Below, one piece after another: positions 37,641 through 49,572 of a stretch of DNA of 64,000 nt (its first letter is position 1; each line of letters opens with the position of its first letter). This stretch comes from Styela clava (lineage: Eukaryota > Chordata > Ascidiacea > Stolidobranchia > Styelidae), in the NCBI RefSeq assembly GCF_964204865.1, contig NC_135252.1:14777383-14841382 (forward strand), in the 5' to 3' direction. Below the pieces are notes generated by a model, which did no database searches, was not told where the DNA came from, and saw nothing but the letters and a program-made list of their open reading frames with translations. Made by a program: the position numbers and the translations under genes.

Positions 37641-39900
37641 TTACACATATTCTTGTGCCTGTGGTGGTTGATATGACCTCAGATGACGTACTTCTTTTTG
37701 ACTAATGAGCGATTCTTCGTGGTGGTCAGAAAATGCGCACCACATGCAAACTGCTATCAATCCTCCCACCAAACTTATAGCACCGGCAGCCCATCCGATG
37801 AAAATTGCATTCCCGAACGCGAGCCTTTCGGAGTCTGGAGATCTGTAATACAATTGAATTGGATAATTTGTCTTCAGGTAAAGTTGGGTTCATCCTTTTC
37901 ATCGGATAAAATAGAGAGGATTTCACAATGGAGAGGAAATAGTTCAATCGATACCAAACAAAAGCAGGTTGACATAAATGTGTTGTGAACAAATTCCCAC
38001 TTCCTAATCCCAAGACCTTATTGTCTATGATTCAGCAGATTAGGGTTTTGAAGCTTATTATGATGCTCATTTTACCAGCATAAATATCACACAAACATAA
38101 AAAAAACATTTTTGTTCAGTAGAATATTCCACACTTACATCACCATTGAATTGTAATACGTGTTCATGACAGAAGAAGCGAACCACGAGACACCGGCAAC
38201 AATCGACAATCCACCAATTATCCCGCATATTCCGCCAATGAGACGAACTCGAACCTGCAACAATAAATGAAATTAAAAATATATATAATATCTTCCTTAG
38301 GATTACGAAGATTTCGCTATAAATACCTAAAATAAAATAAAAATATGAACTTTAGCGAGGACAATTCAATTAGAGGTGACTTCTTATTCAATGGGTGCCG
38401 GTAGTTACATCGTGATTAGGCAATTCAATTCAGCAAGGTCGTATATTAAAGCTTCCATGTAAATTTCATTTTGGAGTTTGTACGATTGGAAAAACTCTGC
38501 GGTGCTTTAAACACAAAGAATGCTTTGGTGTATAACTGTCATATTATATACAGTAGTATAGAACAGGGCTCTTCAAATTAGGGCTCAAGGCTCGGAAAAC
38601 CATCCAATTATCAGTTTTCGATGGAGTTTCCATTGTGTGAAGTTGTAAATTCAACACGAACATCGTCACGACCCAAAGACACAAACCTCCAATTGGGGAT
38701 TAGGTTTATCATCACTTACAATTTATATTAGTAATATTTTGTATCTAACTGAAAAGTTATCAATATATATCTATGAAGTGACAGTCAAATTTTCTGAATA
38801 TTTTTAGAACAGTTCTAGGTTACCCTGTATTCAGCTGTCTGGCTTGCACAAGGACAGAACGCGACAGCAAAAATTGAGAGTAAGGTCCCAGCAGCTCCGA
38901 ATACAAGAGATGATATAGAAAATGCTCGAGCTGAAACAAACAATGGAATGTGAAATAGATTGCCTTAAAAAGCATGGAAGGATAAAATAATATGGAAAAA
39001 CCATAGTGTCATAAATTATGGTCGAGGTATTTGTAAAACAGTGGCGGCGAATCGAGAAGGATGGGAAATTGAAAAAAGTTGTCCAATGTTTGAAAGAAAA
39101 TCAGTTTAGCCTTACTATATATACATACTTATCTCACCTGCTTGTATATGCAGTGGCAAACCGAGAAAAAAATTATCAAACCCTGAACATGTCACCGTCC
39201 CACTATTCGCGTAATTCATACATCTTTCCCATATTCCACCGTTCTGTGTAAATATATGTAGTTATTGTAGCTAATGAGATAAGTGCCACTGATGTTAAGT
39301 CGTATGTGGCAATAAATGTTATATATAATAAACCGAACATTAACGATAGTTATTGCTCCAAGGTAAGCATCTATGCCAGATCACAACCATCGTCTTTGCC
39401 CTGTTTAGATAACGTGATTCTTATGGGAATTACAGACATTTCAGTCAAACGGCATATAGGTCTATTGTTTTTTGAGATTTATAGTCATTTAAGATAAATA
39501 TAGCGCCTTGACAGGGCTATTGAAACATGAGATTGCGTTGTTTGGTGGCATTAACCTTTAAAATAGTTAAATATTGATTTATAGTTGAATACGTTTCTTC
39601 ATGATTTTCATTCTACGATGTAATTATTGTAGTGATTGTAGCATTTATATACTACTTACAGAAACGACACAGGCATTGGCAGATCAGAATACAAAAATAG
39701 TTATTCTACATTCATAAAAATTAATAATAAAGATTATAAAACAACATTCGCTATTTTGTGATACATACCATCCAATTGGCCTGACTAAATATAGTACTCA
39801 TGTCGGTCTGCTCCCATTCATTGCTTTGAAATACGTTGATCGTCAGAATCAGTCCAAAAAGTATCATGAATGGGCACGAAACTTCTAGCAGCAAACTCAT
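37641..39900 (-). CDS. Claudin-like tight-junction protein, five exons (220 aa)
   Basis: Exons are 39900-39769, 39243-39138, 38930-38824, 38254-38139 and 37842-37641. They total 663 nt with splice phases 0, 1, 0, 2, the same as the claudin at 30195-33829. Seen: TM1 (about 5-23), first loop with W29...GIW (47-49)..C52...C63, the QAARA entry to TM2, TM3 within VRLIGGICGI..., TM4 within GWAAGAISLV..., and a cytoplasmic tail ending in EYV. The Leu of GLW is Ile here, a conservative change. Equal third-exon length (107 nt) and nearly equal layout mark a paralogue of the neighbouring gene, lying tail to tail with it. Function is by family: a junction strand protein with a PDZ-binding end. Confidence 0.9.
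38575..38760. mobile_element. Possible hAT-derived remnant in claudin intron
   Basis: CAGGGCTCTTCAAATTAGGGC near 38575 resembles a hAT left terminus, and CACGACCCAAAGACAC near 38670 resembles a sub-terminal block. No right end or target duplication is clear, so the extent is a guess. Confidence 0.3.
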
Positions 39901-42900
39901 TTTCAACGTTCAAAGCGTTTGAATGGTAAATTTACTCCAGTAATGTTTAATATATTTGATCGATACTTTTTTAAAATTTAATGTTTGAAACAGTTAAAAG
40001 AGGTAAATATTTCAAAACATATATATATTGTGAACTTGACTCATACGTGTGGCCAAATGCTAAGATTTATTTGAAATTGAAGATGTATGTACACGTTGAA
40101 AAGGCGAAAATTAATTCCTTATTTTTCAATGTAGCGAATAACAACAATGAAACAAAGTGACCTTTAACACCAAATTTGTAAGGTCGTCTATAATTCCCTG
40201 CTCTGCTTAATCCTATGCATTTTACCCATTATTTGGCTAACTTACTGTACACCTAACAAACTTAAATGCTATGCTATTTCTCATCAACTGGTAAGCAGCC
40301 ATGTCTGCTAAATATTACGAATAATTGGCCATAGATTTTACAACAAACAAGCACCTCATCAAATTAGTGTACCGGAAGCGTACAAATGACCGTTTATTTG
40401 TTATTTGTTATATAGTTTACCTTTTAAATTAGCTTTGTTCAAAGGCAATAAACAATAATAAAAAAGACGATTGGAAACTGCAACACCACATAAAAACTCT
40501 AAATTTCATTAAGTGGCTGTATAAGATCATTTCTTTCAACACGAGCGGTCAAACGATCGTAAACATTACGCTACGCGGGCATTGACTTGAAAATATTAGA
40601 TTTTTTCGTTTTCCGAGATATCTTTGGTTCAAGCATTCATTTATGTACAATCGATCGTACTCAGTAGATATAATAGATGTACATTTTGGAAACATTACTG
40701 TTTCATGCTTAGCAAAATTTTAATTATGTTCGTTCCCTCTTGATTGTGATTGTAGAGTTGTTACTCAACGGACAACTCTTAAAGCACCATTCGACTGTGG
40801 GCCGTTGATGAAGCTTATCTTTCTTTTTTATACTCCAAAACTAACAAACGAATGTAATTAACTTTAAACGCTCTGAGTGTTGCAATCTATATAAAAAATA
40901 ATTATGGTTTTGCTTGACTGTCATATATGAATGTAATTTCATCACAAACATTTTTGTATATGTCCATAAAGTTTGGTATTTGAACTTGAATATAGAATAC
41001 ATAATATTCATTTTGTACCCCAACCTTAAATAAGACGTCTGTCGTACAATGCGTCCGTCTTCTTTCAAAGATATTTACAATTCAATGGAGCTATATATCT
41101 TCATCTGATAATTTAGATAAAACAGAGGCATTGGTACGCATTATTCTATGTTTTTCCTTTTCATAATTTCCCTTTTTCATAGGATTTTTAAAATAGGTTT
41201 TAGAACTCTGGACTAAAACTGCAGAACAGGGTCACTAAATACAGAGTATGCTTATTTTTCCTCTTCGAATTTTTATTTCAAATAATCCCACAGAACTATG
41301 CAAAGTCGAGAAAACGATACTCAATTTTGAATGCACACGAGTCAAACATCTATATTCAATGATTACAACTAGAAAATAAGCAAGAGTGAGGGCACTTTTC
41401 CACGTTTTATATAACCAACTTCATCAAACGATACAAATACCAATGAGAGCAACATTCTAGAAACCACTCAAGATTTTATATGGCTAAGAAAACTCACATT
41501 GTTCACGAAAATATGTAATTTGTTTATGAATACATTAACTCCGAATATCCAGAAAAACACTTGAAGGTGAAAATACTAAAATTACTAAACAACCCTTTCT
41601 GTTTCCTATTTTGCATTCAACTACTTTTCCAGAAGCTCGTTTAATTGTTTTGAGATTAGCATTGCAGAATAAGAGAACAGAATAAACGCAATTTGTGCAG
41701 AACGTGTGGCACGAATTGTCCGCGTGTAGTATTATTTAATTAGGCTACTTTCAAATCTCGGCTTATACCTTGTATTAAGCAACGGGATAAGCCGAAATAT
41801 ATGACGACATCAGTTATCCAATTATAGCGCCCATTAGATGCGGTAATTCAAAGAACAAATCACATCAAAACAATACGGAAAATTCATTGATAAAACGTGT
41901 TATGGAAAATCAAATTTCCAGATTTTGATTTTTTGGTTTCTAGCGTTAAATGTTATTCATATTCATATATTTTTTGAAAAGAAAATCAAGAATCATTTAT
42001 GAAAGTTTGCTTGTAGCGAATCCATACACGATTGTTCTGTAGTAAAGTAACCTGCTAGCTTGATGAAGAATTGTAAGTGCAGGCTTATACCAGCTAGCTT
42101 GATGAAGTTCAAGTATATTCCAAGAAAACGAATCAATGGCCACTAAATCCACAAAACTGAAATTCTCGCAAAATCGTCGTATAATTAAAGTTTATTTTGC
42201 AGAATAAATACTCGTAATAAAACAATGACTCCTATATTAAGTACTATATTAAATGGGAGGGTTTTGGATTATCCAATTACGTTATTGTTTGCTCACAGTT
42301 TGTGAAATAGATTGGACTCTTGGGACCTTGTTTATTCATCCAGTATTATAACAAAATATTGCCATATGAGATTTGACGTTTTGTTTTCATTTGAGTGTTT
42401 TACTGATGCAAACCAGGCAGATTCACTACTACTTAATTATTTGCAACATCTCATATTTTTATGTTGATATCCGATCATAAGATCCCAGTGGCCTACATAA
42501 TAAGTCACAAAGTAAGATGCCATATGTGCGGACATAGCTCCAACTTTTTTTTGATGGGACAGTTACAATTAGCTAAAACTATTAAAAATTTATTTCTAGT
42601 AAACTTCTAGCTTACTTCGGTTACAACTGTTCATGAACTGAAAAGCGATTCAGTTATTTGTTGGCCATTGAATTCGATTTCTAAAAGAACTGAGTATGAT
42701 TTTGAGAACCCCTAATTAGAGACAAATATACCATTGTCTAGTAATCTAGTTGTCTATTCTCATTTCGGTGACTACTGAAGAATCCTGTGGTTTAAGACTT
42801 CATTTAGCCCATATGGTATGGACTTATCAATCGCAAACTTTACAATTCTCGGGCACTATAATTACTCATAACAACCAGACCGAAGTTTAAGCGAAACAAT

Positions 42901-43115
42901 TATTACTGCACAATTCAATGATAGCAGAGGACCTTCAACGTCATCCTGTGAAATATTTTTGTTATATTTTCGTCTGAGAAAAATTCATAACCAACATTAA
43001 TCTCGACATATTATCAAATCTTGTAAAAGTTGTGGACGATTTCAAAACACCATGGCGTTGTATCACTCGCCAAACATTTTCGGGATCATTCACATGTAAC
43101 ATTCACAATATTAAC
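39901..43115. other. Intergenic, no gene seen
   Basis: A+T-rich DNA with many stops in all frames. The frame 40841-41068 (-) has no family resemblance. Near 42045-42110 the block CTAGCTTGATGAAG occurs twice, about 45 bp apart, as a short direct repeat. Confidence 0.5.
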
Positions 43116-44145
43116 CTAGCCATACATTTTTTGAACCATCTCACTTATCAGTGCTATACTTTCTTCACACTTATCTAGTCTCTCATTGAAATCTTTTAAG
43201 CGTGAAATTCTTTCCGATCTGAATTTCAGTAATACGAGTAAAATTTCTTTAATCTCAAGCGGTAGTTCCATGTTCATCCAGTATCCTTCTTCTAAACTGA
43301 AATTTATATCCGGAAGTGGGCGTACTTCCGTGGTACCGTCGTCATTAAACCAAATGTCATAAACAGATGCAGAAATGATAATCCCAGGCCCTTTGCCACA
43401 CTTTGCATTAAAATTTGCTTGATCTTTATAGTGCTCTTCCAAAGGCAAAGATAGAGGTATTAGTTTAACCACGTTCTCACGTTTTGCAAACAATTTTGGT
43501 GAGGGTTTTGTCTTCTCCCGTGATTTCTTTAAAATTCCCTTCACCTCAATCGTGGATTCCTCCTAAAATGCAGAACATTTTGCAATGAAAGGATTCATAC
43601 TCCATCTACTGTGTATTATTATAATATAACGATATATATTCCAAACCTCACCTCATCGGTACATGTATTGGTATCATCATCAACTTCCAAGTCAATGATG
43701 TCTTCTTCATTCGGTGATTGGTTCTTGTTTGTTGATTTTTTTCTGTCCTAAAATATTTTAAATACAAGTATAAATATTATTTTAGATGAAATAAAAAAAA
43801 GTATTACATGATAAAATTTTCTGATTTTTAATCGCGTTGTACCCCCCAAAGTAATAAAAAAAAAGTGTTCATAAAAACTTTCACCTAATATTTCACTTAT
43901 TTATTTCTTAGTGGTTTGAATATTATGATATTCTCCATGCTATAGTATATATGAAACGTTAGTCAAATGGTAAAAATTATTTAAATTCGTGATATTTCTA
44001 CAAAATTTTTTATTGAGACATTTACGCATCGATATACCCTTGTTTTTATCAGCCAAGTTTTGTATCTTCTATCCTTTTTTGCTGTTTCTTCATCTTCTTG
44101 CACCTTCTTTTGCCAATGAACTGATTTAACGGTTGAGAATTGGAG
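43116..44145 (-). CDS. Unrecognised protein, 3' three exons; PP1-docking-like motifs
   Basis: Exons read by splice signals are 44145-44038, 43747-43652 and 43562-43116, all joined in phase 0 and giving 216 residues to the stop; the 5' end is not found. The first piece is charged (VQEDEETAKKDRRYK), the second is acidic (EEDIIDLEVDDDT), and the third holds a compact part with KGPGIIISASVYDIWFND and a C-terminal probable coiled coil (FRSERISRLKDFNERL). I do not recognise a family. Two short motifs fit protein phosphatase 1 docking consensus: KSVHW (RVxF type, residues 7-11 of this model) and GILKK (SILK type, 9 residues into the third exon). Both are short enough to be chance. A first exon could come from the ATG near 45771, whose frame meets a GTAAAC donor after 12 codons, but this is weak. 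Confidence 0.6.
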
Positions 44146-46550
44146 CTGAAATAAGGTATTGGCGCATGATTTAATGTACGCATGGAGTGGAGTGCAATAG
44201 ACTTATAAAGTTGGTAAAGTTTAGAATTAAATCGCGATATGAAAAACTCGAGTCAGAAGTGTAGCGTGTTAGGTAAAAACAAAAATTAAGATGAATGACT
44301 GATTAAATTGAAACATTGGTGGAAGCTCAGATATCAAGATTCTTAAACGGATCATTGGTCTATGACTATGTAACTTTATTATTATTAAGTGGATGGTAAG
44401 CATCAAATAATTGTTGAAAAAGGGGGGTCAATTATCCAAAAAGAAGACGATCTGAAGAGTACGTCATCATATTTATGCCACAATGTGGGAGTATTTTAAA
44501 ATTAATAATACCTTTTTTGTTAGATCGAAAGATAACTGAAAAGTTCGAAATAAAGTTCGTTGTATATCCGTGTACAGCTTCATCGCATCAAGTACTTCTT
44601 CTCCGCGAATTATTTCTAAGTCGACATAAGTCAAAGCATGAACGGCACATTCGCTAACGTTAACACCTTTTCTTCGTTTTGATTCGGGACCCCAAAATGT
44701 TGTTCCAAAGCTGTCGCAAGATTCTGTTATTGTAAAATGAAAAACCTGTAATTTTCACATAATAAAGAAGGCAGTTTTGTGGGTTTTCTTTGCTCTTTTT
44801 TTGATTGTATTCAAAAATGATCACAACCAATGATTTTATCACAACCAATCGATCTATTATATATACTTTCTACGTTTTTCAAAATCTGCTAATCAGTGTT
44901 CACTATTAGCGCACTTTTTTGCGAAAATTGCGAAGCACTTTCGCAACTTTTTTTAGGGACTGCGAAATAGCACTTTTTTCCGATTTTGAAGAGAAATAGC
45001 ACTTTTTTCCGATTTTGAATGGAATAAAAATTCAAAGTTAACAAATATTTTCGAGTATTAAGTTGACAAATAAGTAACATACTAGTACTTTTGTAACTCA
45101 GTTCTGCATATCATAACGATATTCACCGGAATTCTAACCTATGAGATGCAGACATAGCTTTTGCATTAACCGCAAAATTCTTGTTTATAATATGATTATT
45201 ATACAAGCACAGCCGATTCCGCTTCTCCCGCAAAAAACGCTCCAAAATGACTATAAAAGTGTTAGTAACCTGTTATAGTCACTTTGGATGAATTGTGACC
45301 AAACTGCACGATTTTCAAATCAGAGGAAACTTTTAGCAGCATGTCACAGATTTGCAAAATCAACAAATTCACAAAATACCATTAAGTGCCATTTTATTGT
45401 AATCACAATGTTGAAAGAACGTGGCATTTTCCGGAATTTTGCGATATTTACACAACTATTTCTCATTGATATGCGAGGACGGGTGGGCAAAATTCAATAT
45501 TTTTTTGAATCGAATATTTTTAAGGAGTACCAAATAAACAAGGTGAAAACATTAAAAAATCGGCAACAAAGCCTTTTTACTGGTTAATTCCGTTGTAATC
45601 GCTAATTGTTCTTGTCACCGATCGTTTTGGCGGCGATATCCAGGTTTTGGGTAATCTATATTCCCGCCCTCTCTTTTTTACAAATATGAATTCTTGTGGG
45701 TCGGCGGACATCGAAGTTTTATATTTCGGGTTTACCCGTTCGTTCACATCGGAAACAGGTGTTGAAGACATTGAGGACTCAAATTAACATTTGCGTTGGC
45801 TTTAATATTACCTATCAAGATTTGTAAATTTACCGTCCCGATTTTATGCGAATGGTAATATTATTGTCCATACCGTGAGGCAGATATTTATTAAGCCGAT
45901 AATTAACTTTCTCACGTATTTCTATGGTGATAAACTTCGCAAATCTGAAATTGTGCCAATCCTGAATATTGATTTGAAATAGTGATCGAATAATTCGGCT
46001 ATAAAGGCATTTCTGCGTGGTCATAAGACGAGATGACGTTAATGAACAGCACTTCTTTTACAGTATATTTTACGTATGCGACTTAATGCTGAAAAGATTG
46101 GGCTCGAGTGCCTAATAGAGGTCAGGCGCTAATTGTAACTAATTCCCCCAAGTTTCAACGTGTTTTCAACGAAACAATACCCCGGCGACAATTATAGCTA
46201 AAATGTTACCGAGCAATTCACAATTTTATTTATGGAATTTGCAAATTCACCAGTTTCTTGACGATTTTGATATTGTCACGCCCTAATTATTAGTGCAAAA
46301 AATACTCCCCTTATTCCGCGGCGGTTTGACGGGTTTTTTGTTCCATTCTTCAGAAAGTTCTGACACCGGGATATAAAATACTGAATCCGGAGGGTTGAAT
46401 CCCTGTCCACTCACTGGTGATTTTCCGTTTTGAAATGCGTGAAACATTCTGTATTTAAAATTAAATGACGTTTCGCGGGCTAGAGTTCTCCCCGAAAATG
46501 ATGTGTTCCAGACGTTAGTTAGACGATAGATAAAACATTAGATTAATAAT
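44146..46550. other. Intergenic; short tandem and dispersed repeats, no firm gene
   Basis: Near 44920-45020 a GCACTTT-rich block includes a direct duplication of AATAGCACTTTTTTCCGATT. A relative of this block (GCACTTTCGCAC repeated) lies at about 50425-50480. The minus-strand frame 45577-45771 is basic and has an ATG, but no recognisable family. The frame 45830-46024 is likewise unassigned. Confidence 0.45.
46150..46290 (+). repeat. Direct repeat, left copy (partner at about 47305-47435)
   Basis: This segment shares ACAATACCCCG, the TTTTATTTA.GGAATTTGCAA block, CTTGACGATTTTGAT and GTCA.GCCCTAATT with 47305-47435 in the same order. The copies are about 1.15 kb apart and clearly diverged. Confidence 0.6.
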
Positions 46551-46557
46551 GACGCCC

Positions 46558-46925
46558 CGTTTTCGAAAATACAAAGTTATATCGCAAAAATGTGTTATGA
46601 TATATTTGGAATGAAACATTATTTACGGTTAATTCAGATCATATTTTACTCTCCATGACACCCGGTATCCGAAAATACAGTTGTATCTCGAAAAATGTGT
46701 TTTGTTACATTTAAAATAAAACATTTTTGCGATTAATTTAGATCATATTTTACTTTTCACTACACCAGTTTCCGAAAATACAAGGTTATATTGCGAAAAT
46801 GTGTTTTGTTACATTTAAAGTAAAACATTTTTGCGATTAATTTAGATCAAATTTTACCTTTCACGGCAACCCGTTTCAAAAAATACAAAGTTATATCACA
46901 AAAAAATGCGTTTTGTTTCATTTAT
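46558..46925 (+). repeat. Tandem repeat, ~105 bp unit, about 3.5 copies
   Basis: The block GAAAATACAAAGTTATATCG..AAAATGTGTT, followed by an ATTTTTGCGATTAATTTAGA-like stretch and a TTTTAC.TTTCAC stretch, recurs at about 46565, 46668, 46774 and 46875. Units differ by substitutions and small indels. The last unit is incomplete. No coding signal is seen. Confidence 0.75.
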
Positions 46926-47304
46926 TTTGCATTCCAATAAAATACATATTTCCCCTAATTAAGGTCGTCGATGAATCTGTTCCTGCCGTTCAAGCTCGAC
47001 ACACGTTTGGACGAGTGTGGGGCGTTTTTTGGTCGACGATAAATTAAAAAGTTGCCACATGTTATTTGTATAACGATAATAACTGAAAATTAAGATTTTA
47101 TAATAGAAGTGAATTTGTCTCAAGATGGTATTTTACGATTCCTGCCCACAGAAAATAAACACGCTGACAGGCTTGGTTATAATTGATATTCGTTTAATTT
47201 ATTTTACACTATTATTAAACGCGCCACACCAATTGCGACCATATAAATTGCAGTCGCATCGGTATGGACTGTATGTTTTTGGCGCTCTCACATTAATAAT
47301 AATT

Positions 47305-47435
47305 TTCAACAAAACAATACCCCGACGGTCATTAAAGCTGAATTCGTTACCGAATAATCCCCATTTTTATTTACGGAATTTGCAATTTCAAGATCTCACT
47401 TGACGATTTTGATGATGTCATGCCCTAATTTTTAC
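47305..47435 (+). repeat. Direct repeat, right copy (partner at about 46150-46290)
   Basis: Diverged copy of 46150-46290 in the same orientation. Together they bracket the ~105 bp tandem repeat. There are no TG...CA ends or coding regions that would make them LTRs. Confidence 0.6.
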
Positions 47436-48296
47436 TGCTTAAATGCCTCAAAATACAACAAATGTAATCATTTTCGACGATAACAGGCGCAACAATTCGT
47501 AAACGAGCCGTTATAACGAAATTCGCGATTGATTTTACCTCTCTCTTGTTTACAATTTTAACATCCTGCCGGCCATGTATGGTCGAATAAAATGTTCACA
47601 TATTCGAAACATGACTTGGCCAAGGATGGAAGGGATCACACTAAAGTGCTAATAGAAAGTACATACGCGAGGGTATGATATTAATATCGAGAATATTTGT
47701 GAGCATATCACAGGACGGAAATATTTTGCACCCGGCTGTTTGTTGGCAGAACAACGATACGCTAAAGTCAATTGAAGTATTTATTTATTATTTCACTTGC
47801 GAACATCGAGGTTTTGGCGGAATTGTACGATCATGTTGTCTTTCTTAAATAATAACTTTTTCAATAAATGTTCATTTTACTTTTGCGTCTTTATTATATG
47901 TCGGGTTTTCATTTATTTTAAATTCGAAATTGTCCGAAATACTCCAACAGGTGTTTAGGTACAATAATAATAGTACTTACCAAAGTACTTACCAGGGAAG
48001 TTTAATACACACGATGTGTAAAGGGCGTCGTAACTCCCGTTTATTAATTATAAATTTTTTTACATTTTGCCCAAAAAACAACGGCAGTCATCTCACGTAA
48101 CTCTCGCGACCAAATCTTTTTTGTTTTGTATGGCATGTCTTGGCGACGAATTTATTGCCGACTGAATTTTAATTGTGTTTTAGGATAAGTTATTTTCTGT
48201 TTGTTGGTTTCTAAACTTTACAAACTTGGGTAGCAATTACTATTAATGTGAGATTTGTGCATATGAACGATTGAATATCGTGACTGGATGTCTATG

Positions 48297-48533
48297 GTGG
48301 CCCATCGTTGTCACGCGTAAAATTGAAAATAAAAAATAAAATAAAAAACCAAAAATAAAAAAATTGTTGTGAAAAAACATAAAAGTAATTGAAAAAAAAA
48401 ATGAAAAAAAAAATTAAAATTAAAAAAAAAATAAATAAATAAAAACGAAAAAAAAAACAAAAATTAAAAAAAAAAAAAAAATTAAAAAAAAAAAATTGAA
48501 TAAAAAGAAAATAAAAAGGTTGACAACGATGGT
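48297..48533. repeat. A-rich low-complexity tract bracketed by inverted foldback ends
   Basis: The sequence GGCCCATCGTTGTCACGCG (48300-48318) and its inverted, slightly altered form GACAACGATGGTCC (48523-48536) enclose about 200 bp made almost only of A runs with occasional T, G and C. On the complementary strand this reads as a phenylalanine-rich frame, which is an artefact of composition. The bracketing ends are the same as those of the large palindrome that follows. Confidence 0.8.
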
Positions 48534-49572
48534 CCGCCTCGTGGCCCATCGTTGTCACGCGTTTTTATTTTTAGAAAATTTGCTTCTGCTTGGGACCAAC
48601 GTTGTCAGGCATAATCCTACGCGCACAATGTTCTATAAATTCTCCATGCTACAAGTTCAACAAGAAGTAATATATTTATAATAATGATAAGAGAATATAG
48701 AATTGAATACGAAAATTCGGAAAATTTGTTTTTACGTGTATAAGGTAATTTAATTGGAGAATGCTGCTTAACTACTCAGTTGGACAGACTGGACATTCGC
48801 GATGCCGGTACCGTACCGTCTTACCAAATACCGGTAGTCGGTTATAGTCGCTTTGCGTCTAACCGTACCGCTAGCCATACAATCACTCATGAAAGAATGG
48901 GAGATACGGATAGTCTCGTAGAATATAGACTACTGAAACACTCTCTGCGCCTGCCCCATACCGTACAGTCGTAACGTACCGATCCAGACAAATGATAAGT
49001 CGCCTGTGCTCAACCATTTATTTCAATCCATACCTCGATCCTAGTAGAATATAGTGAGTCGAGGTATGGATTGAAATAAATGGTTGAGCACGGGCGATTT
49101 ATCATTTGTCTGGATCGGTACGTTACGGCTGTACGGTATGGGGCAGGCGCAGAGAGTGTTTCAGTAGACTATATTCTACGAGACTATCCGTATCTCCCAT
49201 TCTTTCACGAGTGATTGCATGGGTACCGGTACGGTCAGACGGTACCGTACCGGCATCGCACGAGTGTCTGAGCAGTTAAGCAGCATTTTCCAAGTAAATT
49301 ACCTTCTACACGTAAAAAAAAATTTCGTATCCAATTCTATATTCTCTTATCCTTATTATAAATATATTGCTTGTGGTTGAACTTGTACCATGGAGAATTT
49401 ATAGAACATTTTCATGTTGAATTTATTGGATATTGCTCATGAAAATCAGTAGTGAGTTAGAAACCCAGGAAACACATTTGTGCGTGTAGGATTAAGCCTG
49501 ACAACGTTGGTCCCAAGCAGCATCAAATTTTCCAAAAATAAAAACGCGTGACAACGATGGGCCACGAGGCGG
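48534..49572. mobile_element. 1.04 kb foldback palindrome (Foldback/MITE-like)
   Basis: Arms 48534-49038 and 49059-49572 are inverted copies around a 20 bp centre. The outer ends are CCGCCTCGTGGCCCATCG and its complement CGATGGGCCACGAGGCGG. Matching runs are seen along the whole arm: GTTGTCACGCG, GAATGCTGCTTAACT, GATGCCGGTACC, the ACTCTCTGCGCCTGCCCCAT block, and CCATACCTCGA at the centre. The right arm has an extra ~80 bp near 49410-49490, and small differences show divergence. No coding frame is present. No clear target duplication is seen. Confidence 0.88.

Noticed and set aside
45577..45771. Minus-strand frame starting MSSTPVSDVNER, basic
   Set aside because: It could be a first exon of the 43.1-44.1 kb gene or a repeat relic. 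The donor choice is ambiguous and no family is recognised, so no separate gene is called.
46150..47435. Direct repeats read as a possible LTR pair
   Set aside because: No TG...CA ends, primer-binding site or gag/pol coding between them.
48292..48558. Long phenylalanine-rich minus-strand reading frame
   Set aside because: It is the complement of an A-rich low-complexity tract bracketed by inverted repeats; composition alone explains it.
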